Source: Mycobacterium heckeshornense (GTDB lineage Bacteria; Actinomycetota; Actinomycetes; Mycobacteriales; Mycobacteriaceae). Taken from it: a stretch of 64,000 nucleotides of DNA. The stretch lies in assembly GCF_016592155.1 (NCBI RefSeq), contig NZ_AP024237.1, forward strand, positions 1,736,001 through 1,800,000, written 5' to 3'. Position numbers and translations under genes: made by a program. This document shows, piece by piece, positions 38,867 to 48,320 of the stretch. The notes beneath the pieces were generated by a model. The model was not told the DNA's origin and did not search any database. It saw nothing but the letters and a program-made list of their open reading frames with translations. Numbering within the stretch: position 1 is the stretch's first letter; each line of letters opens with the position of its first letter.

Positions 38867-39320
38867 AGTCGCGACAATCGCACCCGCCCAACTGCCGAAC
38901 GGGTGGGTCATCACCGCCAGCGGAAGAATTTCCGGCGTCACCGAGCCGGGCGATGTCTCGGTGCACTACCCGTTTCCGATCAAAGACCTTGTCACGCTTG
39001 ACGACGCGCTGACCTACGGGTCGCGGGCAGCCAAGGCGCGGCTGGCCGTCTACATCGGCGATCTGGGCAGCGACACCGCAGCGCGCGCCCGCGAGATCCT
39101 GGCGAACGTTCCGACCCCCAACAACGCGGTACTGGTAGCCGTTTCGCCTGACCAGCATGCGATCGAGGTGGTTTACGGCGCCCAGGTGCGCGGCCGCGGT
39201 GCCGAATCGGCGGCGCCATCGGCCGTGGCGGCCGCCGCGTCGGCGTTCAAAGAGGGCAACCTGATCGACGGGCTGGTCAGTGCGGTCCGAGTGCTCAGCG
39301 CGGGGATCTCGCCGATCTAG
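38844..39320 (+). CDS. DUF5130 domain protein (Rv2468c-like)
   Basis: 158 residues from GTG 38844 (GTG 38853 also possible). TPM-like fold: [60 protein letters not shown]. The family is related to TPM/YgcG-type domains and its role is unknown. Coupled to the small membrane protein upstream, so it may act at the membrane. Confidence 0.82.
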   Translation: MAPVAGGEVATIAPAQLPNGWVITASGRISGVTEPGDVSVHYPFPIKDLVTLDDALTYGSRAAKARLAVYIGDLGSDTAARAREILANVPTPNNAVLVAVSPDQHAIEVVYGAQVRGRGAESAAPSAVAAAASAFKEGNLIDGLVSAVRVLSAGISPI

Positions 39321-39355
39321 CTGACCGCATGGCCGCAAGCGGCCCCGCTCGTGGG

Positions 39356-41938
39356 TCAGGCCGTTCCCGAGCCGTCGAGTCGGCGGGCGTTCAGCGCGCG
39401 CTCCACCTCCGCGCGGCCCTCCAGCACCAGTCGGCGCAACGGCGGAGGCACGTCGGGGTCGGCCAGGAAGTCATCGGCGGCGGCCAGCCCGTCGTCGCTG
39501 ATGTCCCAGGACGGATACAGACCGATCACCACCGTTTGTGCGACTTCACTGGACCGCCGTGCCCACACCCCGGATATGGCCGCGAAGTAGCGCGGGGTGA
39601 ACGGCTTGAGCAGCTCGGCCTGACCGGGCGCGGTGATCCCGGCGATGATCGACCGTCCGACAACGTTGGGCAGCGTGTCGTCCTCGATCACCTTGTTCCA
39701 GGCGTCTTCCTTGACACGCAGTTGCGGCCGCGCCGCTGAAGCCTTGGCGCCGTTGCGCTTCCCGGCCGCCGTCGGGTCGCGCTGCACCTCGGCGTCGATG
39801 AACGGGGTCTCCGGCCCGTCGGCGTCGACGACGCCCGCGGCGGCCAGCGCCGCCACAATGCGCCACCGCAGATCGGTGTCCACCGCCAGACCTCTCAGCC
39901 CCAGCTCGGCCGGATCGGTGTCCAGCAACCGCGACAACACCTGGGTGTGCCGCTCGGATAGCACCGAAGCGCACAGCGCGTTGACGTAGGCCAGCTGGCG
40001 ATCCGATCCGGGCTCGGCGGTACGGGCCAGCTCCAGCAGCCGGTCCCCGAACGCCGGCCAACCGTGCTCGCGAGCCCAAACCGGCTCGGCGTAGGAGCCC
40101 AGTGCGGTCTGCGCCTGTTGCAACAGCCGTTGGGCCACCCCGATCTCGGTTTCGGCCTGGACTCCGCCCGAGACCAGCGCCACGAAATCGCGGGCCTTGA
40201 ATTCGGCGTTGCGGGTCATCTCCCAGGCCGCCGACCACACCAGCGTACGGGGCAGCGGCTCGGCGATATCGGCGATGCGCTCCAGCGCGGTCTGCAACGA
40301 GTGCTGGTCAAGCCGCAGCGAGCAATAGGTCAGATCGTCGTCGTTGACCAGCACCAACTGGCCACGCGAAACACCTTGCAGTGCTTGCACTTCTGTCGAT
40401 GGACCAGTGACGTCGAATTCTTCGCGGTGTACCCGCACGAGTTTGCCGGTACCGTCGTCGTCGTATAGCCCAACCGCCAGTCGATGTACGCGCGTTTCAC
40501 CGGCACCGGGCGCTGCGCCGCTCTGCTGAATCGCGAACCGGGTGAACCGACCTTCGGCGTCGACGTCGAAGTCGGCCCGCAGGGTGTTCAGCCCGGTGGT
40601 TTTCAGCCACTGCCGGCCCCAGTCGGAAAGGTCGCGGCCAGATGCCTTTTCGAGCGCCGCCAGCAGATCGTCGAACGTCGCATTGCCAAAGGCGTGCGTT
40701 TTGAAGTAATCGCGCAGCCCGGCCATGAAGTTATCGCGTCCCACGTAGGCCACCAGCTGTTTGAGCACGCTGGCGCCCTTGGCGTAGGTGATCCCGTCGA
40801 AGTTGACCTCGACCGCGGCCAGGTCGGGGATGTCGGCGGCCACCGGATGCGTCGAGGGCAGCTGATCCTGCCGGTAGGCCCACGACTTCTCGGCGTTGGC
40901 GAATGAGGTCCAGGCTTCGGTGAACTCGGTGGCCTCGCTCTGGCATAGCACCGAGGCGAAGGTGGCGAACGACTCGTTGAGCCACAGGTCGTCCCACCAC
41001 CGCATGGTGACTAAATCACCGAACCACATGTGCGCCATTTCGTGCAGCACCGTCTCGGCGCGACGCTCGTAGGACGCGCGAGTGACCTTGCTGCGGAAGA
41101 CGTAGTCCTCGATAAAGGTCACCGCACCCGCGTTTTCCATTGCGCCGGCGTTGAATTCGGGCACGAACAATTGATCGTACTTGCCGAATGCATAGGGCAC
41201 ACCAAAGTGCTTGTGGTAGAAAGCGAATCCTTGCTTTGTTTGGGTGAACAGTCGCTCTGCATCCATGTATTCGGCCAATGTGGCCCGGCAGAAGATGCCC
41301 AGCGGGATCTCGCCATGCTCGTCGATGTAGGTGTCGGTCCACCGGGTGTAAGGTCCGGCGATCAGTGCAACCAGGTAAGTGCTCATCCGCGGGGTAGTGG
41401 CAAACGTGCGGACACCGTCCTCGACGCTGAGAGGAGCCGCGTTGGAGATGACGTGCCAGTGGTCGGGTGCCCGCACCGACACGTCGAAGGCGGCCTTGAT
41501 GTCGGGTTGGTCAAAGCAGGCGAACATGCGCTTGGCGTCGGCGGTTTCGAACTGCGAGTACAGGTACACCTCGTCGTCGACAGGGTCGACGAAACGGTGC
41601 AGGCCCTCGCCGGTGTTGGAGTAGCGGCAGTCGGCGTCGACGACGACGACGTTGTGCCGGTCCAGCCCGGTCAGCGCGATCCCAGTCGACTCGTCGTAGC
41701 CGGACACGTCGAGCTCGCGGCCGTTGAGGGTGGCGCGATGAACAGCGTCTGCGGCGATGTCGATGAAGGTGTCAGCACCCGGCAGTGCCTCGAACTCCAC
41801 CGTCGTCGTCGACCGGAAGGTGCGCTCGCCCGGCCTGCCGTTGCCGTCGGTCAGGTCGAGGCTGATGCGGTACCTGTCGACGGTGATCAGGGCGGCGCGT
41901 TCGAGGGCTTGGTCACGGGTCAAATTGGGAAGTGCCAC
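39356..41938 (-). CDS. pepN: Aminopeptidase N, M1 zinc metallopeptidase (PepN)
   Basis: 860 residues from GTG 41938; H37Rv Rv2467 is about 861. Substrate motif GAMENAGAV near residue 260; zinc site HEMAHMWFGDLVTMRWWDDL followed by WLNESFA (HExxH with Glu 18 residues on). The C-terminal ERAP1-like helical domain is complete. It removes N-terminal residues from peptides in the cytosol. No frame breaks in 2.6 kb. Transcribed toward the DUF5130 gene. Confidence 0.94.
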   Translation of the reverse strand: MALPNLTRDQALERAALITVDRYRISLDLTDGNGRPGERTFRSTTTVEFEALPGADTFIDIAADAVHRATLNGRELDVSGYDESTGIALTGLDRHNVVVVDADCRYSNTGEGLHRFVDPVDDEVYLYSQFETADAKRMFACFDQPDIKAAFDVSVRAPDHWHVISNAAPLSVEDGVRTFATTPRMSTYLVALIAGPYTRWTDTYIDEHGEIPLGIFCRATLAEYMDAERLFTQTKQGFAFYHKHFGVPYAFGKYDQLFVPEFNAGAMENAGAVTFIEDYVFRSKVTRASYERRAETVLHEMAHMWFGDLVTMRWWDDLWLNESFATFASVLCQSEATEFTEAWTSFANAEKSWAYRQDQLPSTHPVAADIPDLAAVEVNFDGITYAKGASVLKQLVAYVGRDNFMAGLRDYFKTHAFGNATFDDLLAALEKASGRDLSDWGRQWLKTTGLNTLRADFDVDAEGRFTRFAIQQSGAAPGAGETRVHRLAVGLYDDDGTGKLVRVHREEFDVTGPSTEVQALQGVSRGQLVLVNDDDLTYCSLRLDQHSLQTALERIADIAEPLPRTLVWSAAWEMTRNAEFKARDFVALVSGGVQAETEIGVAQRLLQQAQTALGSYAEPVWAREHGWPAFGDRLLELARTAEPGSDRQLAYVNALCASVLSERHTQVLSRLLDTDPAELGLRGLAVDTDLRWRIVAALAAAGVVDADGPETPFIDAEVQRDPTAAGKRNGAKASAARPQLRVKEDAWNKVIEDDTLPNVVGRSIIAGITAPGQAELLKPFTPRYFAAISGVWARRSSEVAQTVVIGLYPSWDISDDGLAAADDFLADPDVPPPLRRLVLEGRAEVERALNARRLDGSGTA

Positions 41939-42081
41939 GGGTCTAAACTAGCCCGGCGACGATGCAGAGCGGGTAGCGCGATGGGGGAGCCGGGCAATCA
42001 AGTTCTCGCCACCGGGAACAGTTCTTCGGCGGCTACGGTTGTGCTGGACGGCTGTCCACAGCGTCGATGAGAGGATCTTGC

Positions 42082-42693
42082 ATGTCCGAGAAGTCAGTCG
42101 CCGATTTCTGGTTCGACCCGCTGTGCCCGTGGGCCTGGATAACCTCGCGCTGGATCCTCGAAGTGGAGAAGGTCCGTGACATCGCGGCAAACTTCCACGT
42201 GATGAGCCTGGCGATCCTCAACGAAGGCCGCGACGACCTGCCGGAGAAGTACAAAGAGGGAATGCAAAAGGCGTGGGGCCCGGTTCGGGTGGCGATTGCC
42301 GCGGAACAGGCTCACGGCTCCGAAGTGCTCGCACCGCTCTACACCGCAATGGGCACCCGCATCCACAACGAGGGCAACAAGGATCTCGACGACGTCATCA
42401 AGCAGTCGCTGGCCGACGTGGGTCTGCCCGCCGAGCTAGCGCAGGCCGCTAACACCGACGCGTACGACGAGGCGCTGCGCAAGAGCCACCATGCGGGCAT
42501 GGACGCGGTGGGGGACGACGTCGGCACCCCGACCATCCACGTCAACGGGGTCGCGTTCTTCGGTCCGGTGCTCTCGAAGATTCCGCGCGGCGAGGAGGCC
42601 GGCAAGCTGTGGGACGCCTCGGTGACTTTCGCGTCATACCCCCACTTCTGGGAGCTCAAGCGGACCCGCACCGAGCCGCCGCAATTCGACTGA
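42082..42693 (+). CDS. Mycothiol-dependent reductase, mycoredoxin-2-like, with CPWA active site
   Basis: 203 residues from ATG 42082 (AGAGGAT upstream). DsbA-like thioredoxin fold with helical insert, very close to H37Rv Rv2466c (Mrx2): [56 protein letters not shown]. In M. tuberculosis the motif is CPWC (Cys19 and Cys22). Here the second Cys is Ala (codon GCC, 42133-42135), leaving a monothiol site. The nucleophilic Cys and the cis-Pro loop (TPTI) are kept. The M. tuberculosis enzyme activates thienopyrimidine prodrugs and protects against oxidative stress. Confidence 0.9.
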   Translation: MSEKSVADFWFDPLCPWAWITSRWILEVEKVRDIAANFHVMSLAILNEGRDDLPEKYKEGMQKAWGPVRVAIAAEQAHGSEVLAPLYTAMGTRIHNEGNKDLDDVIKQSLADVGLPAELAQAANTDAYDEALRKSHHAGMDAVGDDVGTPTIHVNGVAFFGPVLSKIPRGEEAGKLWDASVTFASYPHFWELKRTRTEPPQFD

Positions 42694-42715
42694 GTGTGGC
42701 GAGGCTTCCGGCACA

Positions 42716-43216
42716 ATGGCGGGCATGCGCGTCTACCTGGGCTCCGACCACGCCGGCTACGACCTCAAGCAGCACATCATCGAGCATCTGAAGAAATCCG
42801 GGCACGAGCCGATCGACTGCGGCGCGTTCCGCTATCAAGCCGACGACGACTACCCGCCGTTTTGCATCGCCGCCGCCACCCGCACCGTGGCCGACCCGGG
42901 CAGCCTGGGCATCGTGCTGGGTGGTTCCGGCAACGGCGAGCAGATCGCCGCCAACAAGGTGCCCGGCGCACGCTGCGCACTGGCGTGGAACGTGGAAACC
43001 GCGGCGCTGGCCCGCGAACACAACAATGCCCAGCTCATCGGCATCGGCGGCCGAATGCACACGGTGTCCGAAGCGCTCGCGATCGTCGACGCGTTCTTGA
43101 CCGCACGGTGGTCGAAAGCCGAACGCCACCAACGTCGTATCGACATCCTCGACGAATACGAACGCACCCATGAGGCGCCGCCGGTACCCGGCGCGGAACC
43201 CTCGACGGCCGGCTGA
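42716..43216 (+). CDS. rpiB: Ribose-5-phosphate isomerase B
   Basis: 166 residues from ATG 42716 (MAGMRVYLGSDHAGYDLK). RpiB hallmarks: GSDHAG, DCGAFRYQADDDYPPF, LGIVLGGSGNGEQIAANK, and GARCALAWN, where other bacteria carry the active-site Cys. Mycobacterial enzymes use a Glu base instead (in GNGEQ). It interconverts ribose- and ribulose-5-phosphate in the pentose phosphate pathway. H37Rv Rv2465c; followed after 2 bp by nei. Confidence 0.93.
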   Translation: MAGMRVYLGSDHAGYDLKQHIIEHLKKSGHEPIDCGAFRYQADDDYPPFCIAAATRTVADPGSLGIVLGGSGNGEQIAANKVPGARCALAWNVETAALAREHNNAQLIGIGGRMHTVSEALAIVDAFLTARWSKAERHQRRIDILDEYERTHEAPPVPGAEPSTAG

Positions 43217-43218
43217 CC

Positions 43219-44025
43219 ATGCCCGAAGGGCACACCTTGCACCGGCTGGCCCGGCTGCATCAAAGACGTTTCGCCGGCTCGCCGGTGGCGGTGTCCAGCC
43301 CGCAGGGCAGGTTCGCCCGATCGGCGTCTGCTGTCGACGGGCTGGTACTGCGGCGCGCCAGCGTTTGGGGCAAGCACCTCTTCCACCACTACGTCGACGG
43401 TCCAACGGTGCATGTCCACCTCGGCTTGTACGGTCACTTCACGGAGTGGGCCCGTCGTCCCGGACTCGCCATCCCGCCACCGGTGGGGCAGGTGCGGATG
43501 CGGATGGTCGGTGCCGAATACGGCACCGACTTGCGTGGGCCGACGGTGTGCGAACTGCTCGACGAGGCCCAAGTGGCGGACGTGGTGTCGCGGCTTGGCC
43601 CCGACCCGCTGCGCCGCGATGCCGACCCGGCCTGGGCATGGACGCGGATTGCCAAGTCCCGCAGGCCAATCGGGGTCTTGCTGATGGATCAAACGGTGAT
43701 CGCCGGCGTCGGCAACGTGTACCGCAACGAACTGCTTTTCCGCCACGGCATCAACCCCTATCGGCCCGGTCGGGCGATCACCGGCGCGGAATTCGACGCA
43801 GCCTGGCGGGACCTCGTGACGCTGATGAAGGTTGGGCTACGCCGCGGCAAAATCATTGTGGTACGGCCAGAACACGACTGCGGAGCGCCGCCATACCTGC
43901 CTGACCGCCCACGCACCTATGTGTATCGCCGTGCCGGAGAGCCATGCCGGATCTGTTCGGCGACGATTACCGCCGCTGAGATGGAAGGTCGAAATATCTT
44001 CTGGTGTCGGGTATGTCAGCGGTGA
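43219..44025 (+). CDS. nei: Formamidopyrimidine/endonuclease VIII-type DNA glycosylase (Nei1)
   Basis: 268 residues, same length as H37Rv Rv2464c. N-terminal catalytic Pro-Glu after Met (MPEGHTLHRLARLH), H2TH domain (AGVGNVYRNELLFRHGINPY), C-terminal zinc finger CRICSATI..NIFWCRVCQR. It removes oxidised pyrimidines and nicks the abasic site by beta/delta elimination in base-excision repair. Starts 2 bp after rpiB, so likely co-transcribed. Confidence 0.92.
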   Translation: MPEGHTLHRLARLHQRRFAGSPVAVSSPQGRFARSASAVDGLVLRRASVWGKHLFHHYVDGPTVHVHLGLYGHFTEWARRPGLAIPPPVGQVRMRMVGAEYGTDLRGPTVCELLDEAQVADVVSRLGPDPLRRDADPAWAWTRIAKSRRPIGVLLMDQTVIAGVGNVYRNELLFRHGINPYRPGRAITGAEFDAAWRDLVTLMKVGLRRGKIIVVRPEHDCGAPPYLPDRPRTYVYRRAGEPCRICSATITAAEMEGRNIFWCRVCQR

Positions 44026-44162
44026 AAATGGCAGGTGAGATGCGAAGTGAGGTCAACGACGTTGCCGCTCAGGGGATTCCTGGGCAGTGGTGCCGATCGA
44101 TATAGGCCGCACGCCGAGAAAGACACAGTTTATTCATAGATACCTTGGGTATAACCGTATCC

Positions 44163-44522
44163 GTGAATAGATTCGCACGATTTGCCACAGCGACAGCCGC
44201 ACTTGCCGTTGGTCTCGGTTTGGCCGGGTTGGGTGCCGCAGCCAGCGCTCAGGCCCAGCCAGGCCCTTTCCCGCGATGGTGCCCTGGTGAGTTTTGGGAT
44301 CCTGGCTGGGGGGATAACTGGGACTGGGACCACTGCCACGACAACTGGCGTGGACCTGGTGGGCCGCCGCCCCCGCCGGGATGGGGGCGGGGTGGGCCAC
44401 CGCCGCCACCGCCGCCGGGATGGGGACCGGGCGGGCCGCCACCGCCACCGCCGCCGCACGGACCCGGGGTCCGGGTGGGCCTCCGCCACCGCGGTGATCC
44501 GGGGTGGCCGGGCCTAGTCTAG
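44163..44522 (+). CDS. Exported Pro/Gly/Trp-rich protein, unknown
   Basis: 119 residues from GTG 44163; a TTG at 44145 is in frame. Signal peptide RFATATAALAVGLGLAGLGAAASAQA (in part). The mature N-terminus is Trp-rich with two Cys (RWCPGEFWDPGWGDNWDWDH, CHDNW), then PPPPGWG repeats. After the repeats the sequence turns basic (VRVGLRHRGDPGWPG), which may reflect a frame change, since frame +1 there is also unusual. Such small exported proteins are common in mycobacteria and uncharacterised. Confidence 0.72.
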   Translation: MNRFARFATATAALAVGLGLAGLGAAASAQAQPGPFPRWCPGEFWDPGWGDNWDWDHCHDNWRGPGGPPPPPGWGRGGPPPPPPPGWGPGGPPPPPPPHGPGVRVGLRHRGDPGWPGLV

Positions 44523-44570
44523 TCCAGGGCTGACAGCGGCCGAACACACCTAAAGCGTCCGTAGCCTCCA

Positions 44571-44605
44571 AACCGCACCTGCCGACGAGCCTGGCAGGTG
44601 CGGTT
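44571..44605. terminator. Bidirectional hairpin terminator
   Basis: Perfect 13-bp stem with arms AACCGCACCTGCC and GGCAGGTGCGGTT around a 9-nt loop, between the convergent exported-protein gene and lipP. No U-tract, as usual in mycobacteria. Confidence 0.7.
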
Positions 44606-44629
44606 GCTACGTGCGGCGTCGGCTGCGCG

Positions 44630-45814
44630 TCAGTCTCTGCGGACGCCCAGCGCCGCGTAGACCTCGTCACTTAACGCCACACTGCGCGGGTCTGCGTTGG
44701 CCTTGGTGGCGTCGTAGCGATTCATCACATACGCGTAGCCGATCCGGTGCTCAAGGTCGACGAACGCGAACGACCCGCCCAACCCGCCGTGGCCGAAAAT
44801 CCCCGGATTGGGCCCATTGAGACGACGCTGGTTGAGCATGTAACCCAGGCCCCAGCCGTGGTCGGCGACCCGGGGACCTAGCACCAGGTCGGTCTCAAAG
44901 CCCCCCTGACAAACCCGGACCAGTTCCATGTGGCGGCGGGTGAGCAGCTTTTCCTCGGCCAGCGCGTTGTAGAACGTCGCCATGCCCAGCGCCGACACCT
45001 GGGCATTGTTGGCCGGAAACTCCAGCTCTCGCCACAGCGCCAGGTCATTCGAGCCCAGCTCGTCGTCGGGCACAAACCCCATCCCGACGGCCAGCCCCGC
45101 CTTGGGATGCTCGGCCAGCGTGACCGGACAGGCAGGCGCCTGCGCCGAGGCCAACATCTCCCGAATGTGGGGCTTGTCCACCAAATCCGCGCAGCGGTGA
45201 TGTTCGCCGGCGGGCAGGCCGATGTGGACGTCGATACCCAGCGGCTCGGCGACCTCGCTGCGCAGGTACTGGCCGATGGTGGTGCCGGTGACCCGGCGAA
45301 ACACCTCGCCGAGGATGAAGCCGAAGGTGAACATGTGGTAGCCCTGCGCGGTATTGGGCTTCCACCACGGCTCGGCGGCGGCCAGCCGGTCGCACACCAG
45401 GTCCCAGTCGGCCATCTGCTGCCAGGGCACGGGCTTGCGCGGACCGATCACCCCGGAGCGGTGGTTCATCACCATGGCCACGGTGATGTCTTGCTTGCCT
45501 GCCCGGCCGAATTCCGGCCAATAGCGGGCGACGGGCGCGTGCAGGTCGATCTCACCGCGCTCGGCGAGCCGGTGCACACACGTGCTCGTCAGGCCCTTGG
45601 TCCCGGACAACACCGTGGCCAGGGTGTTCTCGCGCCATGGCCGCGTGCCGGCAGCGTCCGCCGAACCGCCCCACAGGTTGACGACCAGGTCGCCGTCCAC
45701 CCAGACCGCGACCGCGGCGCCGACTTCGTTGCGCAGCGCGAAATTCTGCTCGAACGCATCCCGCACCCGCTCGAAGGCCGGCGCGCATGTTCCCTGAATG
45801 TCGACGTCGCCCAT
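44630..45814 (-). CDS. lipP: Beta-lactamase-fold esterase/lipase (LipP)
   Basis: 394 residues, same as H37Rv Rv2463. Class C beta-lactamase/esterase fold: catalytic SxxK in TVLSGTKGLTSTCVHRL, Tyr region QGYHMFTFGFILGEVFRR, and HGGLGGSFAFVDLEHRI near the C-terminus. No signal peptide. It likely hydrolyses short-chain esters; the substrate is unknown. Confidence 0.9.
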   Translation of the reverse strand: MGDVDIQGTCAPAFERVRDAFEQNFALRNEVGAAVAVWVDGDLVVNLWGGSADAAGTRPWRENTLATVLSGTKGLTSTCVHRLAERGEIDLHAPVARYWPEFGRAGKQDITVAMVMNHRSGVIGPRKPVPWQQMADWDLVCDRLAAAEPWWKPNTAQGYHMFTFGFILGEVFRRVTGTTIGQYLRSEVAEPLGIDVHIGLPAGEHHRCADLVDKPHIREMLASAQAPACPVTLAEHPKAGLAVGMGFVPDDELGSNDLALWRELEFPANNAQVSALGMATFYNALAEEKLLTRRHMELVRVCQGGFETDLVLGPRVADHGWGLGYMLNQRRLNGPNPGIFGHGGLGGSFAFVDLEHRIGYAYVMNRYDATKANADPRSVALSDEVYAALGVRRD

Positions 45815-45866
45815 CTGCTTGATCGACGTCCTCCTGGCTTCGTCGGCTATCGCGGACCCGGGTCGG

Positions 45867-45937
45867 AGCGGGCGACGGGAATCGAACCCGCGTCGCTAGT
45901 TTGGAAGACTAGGGCTCTACCATTGAGCTACGCCCGC
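45867..45937 (-). tRNA. tRNA-Gly (anticodon TCC)
   Basis: 71 nt on the minus strand. Acceptor GCGGGCG/CGCCCGC, D-arm with AATGGTA, anticodon stem CTAGT/ACTAG and loop CTTCCAA, T-arm GCGGG-TTCGATT-CCCGT. No encoded CCA. Confidence 0.95.
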
Positions 45938-46062
45938 AGAAAATTCTCGAGCGCGACTGTACGTCGGGGCAGACATCAAATCCAAATGAGGCCGTTCCGT
46001 GACTTCGGTGTGAGGCGACTGCCGCGACGGTGGACCCGGGCCGTAGGATCGCGAGGTCAGCG

Positions 46063-46139
46063 CGGGGTGTAGCGCAGCTTGGTAGCGCATCCGCTTTGGG
46101 AGCGGAAGGCCGTGGGTTCAAATCCCGCCACCCCGACCA
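46063..46139 (+). tRNA. tRNA-Pro (anticodon TGG)
   Basis: Acceptor CGGGGTG/CACCCCG, D-arm GCGC..GCGC, anticodon stem CCGCT/AGCGG with loop TTTGGGA, T-arm with TTCAAAT. The discriminator A is followed by an encoded CCA (46137-46139). It lies 45 bp before the tig start, so it is probably co-transcribed with tig. Confidence 0.95.
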
Positions 46140-46183
46140 GCGCAGCTCGCGTCAACCATGAATCGACACCAAGGAGCACACCC

Positions 46184-47419
46184 GTGAAAAGCACCGTCGA
46201 GCAGTTGAGCCCCACCCGGGTTCGCATCAATGTGGAGGTGCCTTTCACAGAACTCGAACCAGATTTCGAACGGGCATACAAGGAGCTGGCAAAACAGGTG
46301 CGGCTGCCCGGTTTTCGTCCAGGTAAGGCACCGGCCAAGCTGCTTGAAGCACGCATCGGACGCGAAGTGATGCTCGACCAGGTGGTCAACGACGCGCTGC
46401 CCAGCCGCTACGGGCAGGCCGTGACGCAGGCGGATGTGCGTCCGCTGGGCCAGCCCGAGATCGAGGTGACCAAAAAAGAATACGGCGAGGACCTGGTTTT
46501 CACCGCCGAAGTCGACGTGCGACCTGCGATGACGCTCCCCGACCTCAGTGCGCTGACCGTCACCGTGGACCCGGTCGAAGTCACCGACGAGGACGTCGAG
46601 AAGGAGCTGCAGTCGTTGCGCACTCGGTTCGGCACACTGAGGCCGGTCGAGCGGCCCGCGGCTGAGGGGGACATCGTTTCCATTGACCTGTCCGCCAGCA
46701 TCGACGGCGAGGAAGTCGCGGACGCGGCTACCGAAGGCCTCACGCATGAAGTCGGTTCCGGTCAACTGGTCGACGGCCTCGACGAGGCGATCGTCGGCTT
46801 GTCGGCCGGCGAATCGGGGGTGTTCACCACCACGTTGGCACATGGACCGCACGCGGGGCAGGAGGCTCAGGTCACTGTCACCGTTGGCTCGGTCAAGGAA
46901 CGCGAGCTGCCCGAACTCGATGACGAATTCGCGCAACTGGCAAGCGAATTCGACACCATAGACGAGTTGCGCGCGAATCTGGTCGAGCAAGTCCGCCGGG
47001 CCAAGCAGATCCAGCAGGCCGAGAAGATCCGCAATGCCACGCTGGATAGCCTGCTGGAGCAGGTGGACATCCCGCTGCCGGAGGCGATTGTGCAGGCCCA
47101 CGTCGACGAAACGATGCACAACGCACTGCACGGCCTCGACCACGACGAAGCCAGATTCGCCGAGGCGTTGGCCAAGCAGGGATCGTCGCGCGAGCAGTTC
47201 GACGCAAATGTCCGCGCCGCCGCCGAGAAGACGGTCAAGACGCAGCTGGTGCTGGACGCCCTGGCCGATGAGCTGGGCATCCAGGTCAGTCAGGACGACC
47301 TCACCGAACGGCTGGTGTCGATGTCCCGGCAATACGGTGTCGAGCCTGCGCAGCTGCTGTCGTTTTTGCAGCAGAACAACCAGTTGCCGGCCATGTTTGC
47401 CGACGTGCGGCGGGGTTGA
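46184..47419 (+). CDS. tig: Trigger factor, ribosome-associated chaperone, with early stop
   Basis: 411 residues from GTG 46184 (AAGGAG upstream). Ribosome-binding domain with the signature [12 protein letters not shown]-like PPIase domain ([19 protein letters not shown]..), and C-terminal helical chaperone arms. It stops at TGA 47417-47419 after FADVRRG. The expected continuation [20 protein letters not shown].. to AADEAAGEA, ending at TAG 47581-47583, is in the next frame. One extra G in the run 47412-47415 would restore it. Other tig genes carry this acidic tail of about 55 residues. It shields nascent chains at the exit tunnel; the arms are complete, so function may persist. Confidence 0.9.
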   Translation: MKSTVEQLSPTRVRINVEVPFTELEPDFERAYKELAKQVRLPGFRPGKAPAKLLEARIGREVMLDQVVNDALPSRYGQAVTQADVRPLGQPEIEVTKKEYGEDLVFTAEVDVRPAMTLPDLSALTVTVDPVEVTDEDVEKELQSLRTRFGTLRPVERPAAEGDIVSIDLSASIDGEEVADAATEGLTHEVGSGQLVDGLDEAIVGLSAGESGVFTTTLAHGPHAGQEAQVTVTVGSVKERELPELDDEFAQLASEFDTIDELRANLVEQVRRAKQIQQAEKIRNATLDSLLEQVDIPLPEAIVQAHVDETMHNALHGLDHDEARFAEALAKQGSSREQFDANVRAAAEKTVKTQLVLDALADELGIQVSQDDLTERLVSMSRQYGVEPAQLLSFLQQNNQLPAMFADVRRG

Positions 47420-47631
47420 CGGTGGCCGCCGTGGTGCAGGCGGCAACGGTTAAAGACACGGACGGACACGTCATCGACACTGGTGAGTTGTTCGGTAAAC
47501 GCAGGGCTGACGAGGCCGATGAGGCTGAGGGGGTCGATGAGGTTGAAACCGCTGCGGCCGATGAGGCCGCCGGCGAGGCCTAGCACGGTGTCCCGGCCGG
47601 TCAGCGTGACCGACGTGGCGACATGACGCCA

Positions 47632-47642
47632 CGCTGTGAGCG
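47632..47642. promoter_or_regulatory. Candidate ClgR box upstream of clpP1P2
   Basis: CGCTGTGAGCG, a palindrome of CGCT and AGCG around three bases, followed by AAC, 85 bp before clpP1. It fits the actinobacterial ClgR pattern (CGC..GCG), with one mismatch to the consensus I recall. ClgR is an established activator of clpP1P2 in M. tuberculosis. Confidence 0.5.
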
Positions 47643-47726
47643 AACGCGGGCACTTCGGGGAGTGCATGACGTCGCCGGTTGGTTAATGTCGGTGCAGACG
47701 CAACTCGAGAAAGCAGGTATCCCGTC

Positions 47727-48320
47727 GTGACAGGCATGCGTACGAACACGCAGGGTCTCAACCTCACCGACTCGGTCTACGAGCGTTTGCTCGCCGAGCG
47801 CATCATTTTCCTGGGCTCCGAGGTCAACGACGACATCGCCAACCGGCTCTGCGCGCAGATTCTGCTGCTGGCCGCGGAAGATCCCGCCAAAGACATCTCG
47901 CTGTACATCAACTCGCCGGGCGGGTCGATCAGCGCCGGCATGGCGATCTACGACACCATGGTGCTGGCACCCTGCGATATCGCGACCTACGCGATGGGCC
48001 TGGCCGCCTCGATGGGTCAGTTCCTGCTCGCCGCGGGCACCAAGGGCAAGCGCTACGCGTTGCCGCATGCTCGGATTCTGATGCATCAGCCGATGGGCGG
48101 CGTGACCGGGAGTGCCGCCGACATCGCCATTCAGGCCGAGCAATTCGCGTTGATCAAGAAAGAGATGTTCCGGCTCAACGCCGAGTTCACCGGCCAGCCC
48201 GTTGAACGAATCATGGCAGACTCGGACCGCGACCGCTGGTTCACCGCGCAGGAAGCCTTGGAGTACGGCTTTGTCGACCACATCATCACCAACGCCCCAG
48301 TCAACGGAGCACCATCATGA
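47727..48320 (+). CDS. clpP1: ATP-dependent Clp protease proteolytic subunit 1
   Basis: 197 residues from GTG 47727 ([20 protein letters not shown]); the frame is open to 47679, and ATG 47736 is an alternative. Catalytic Ser in [14 protein letters not shown], His in LMHQPMGGV, Asp in the following helix region; [18 protein letters not shown] is the conserved Gly-rich strand. With ClpP2 it forms the essential hetero-tetradecamer fed by ClpX or ClpC1. The stop overlaps clpP2 (ATGA). Confidence 0.94.
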   Translation: MTGMRTNTQGLNLTDSVYERLLAERIIFLGSEVNDDIANRLCAQILLLAAEDPAKDISLYINSPGGSISAGMAIYDTMVLAPCDIATYAMGLAASMGQFLLAAGTKGKRYALPHARILMHQPMGGVTGSAADIAIQAEQFALIKKEMFRLNAEFTGQPVERIMADSDRDRWFTAQEALEYGFVDHIITNAPVNGAPS

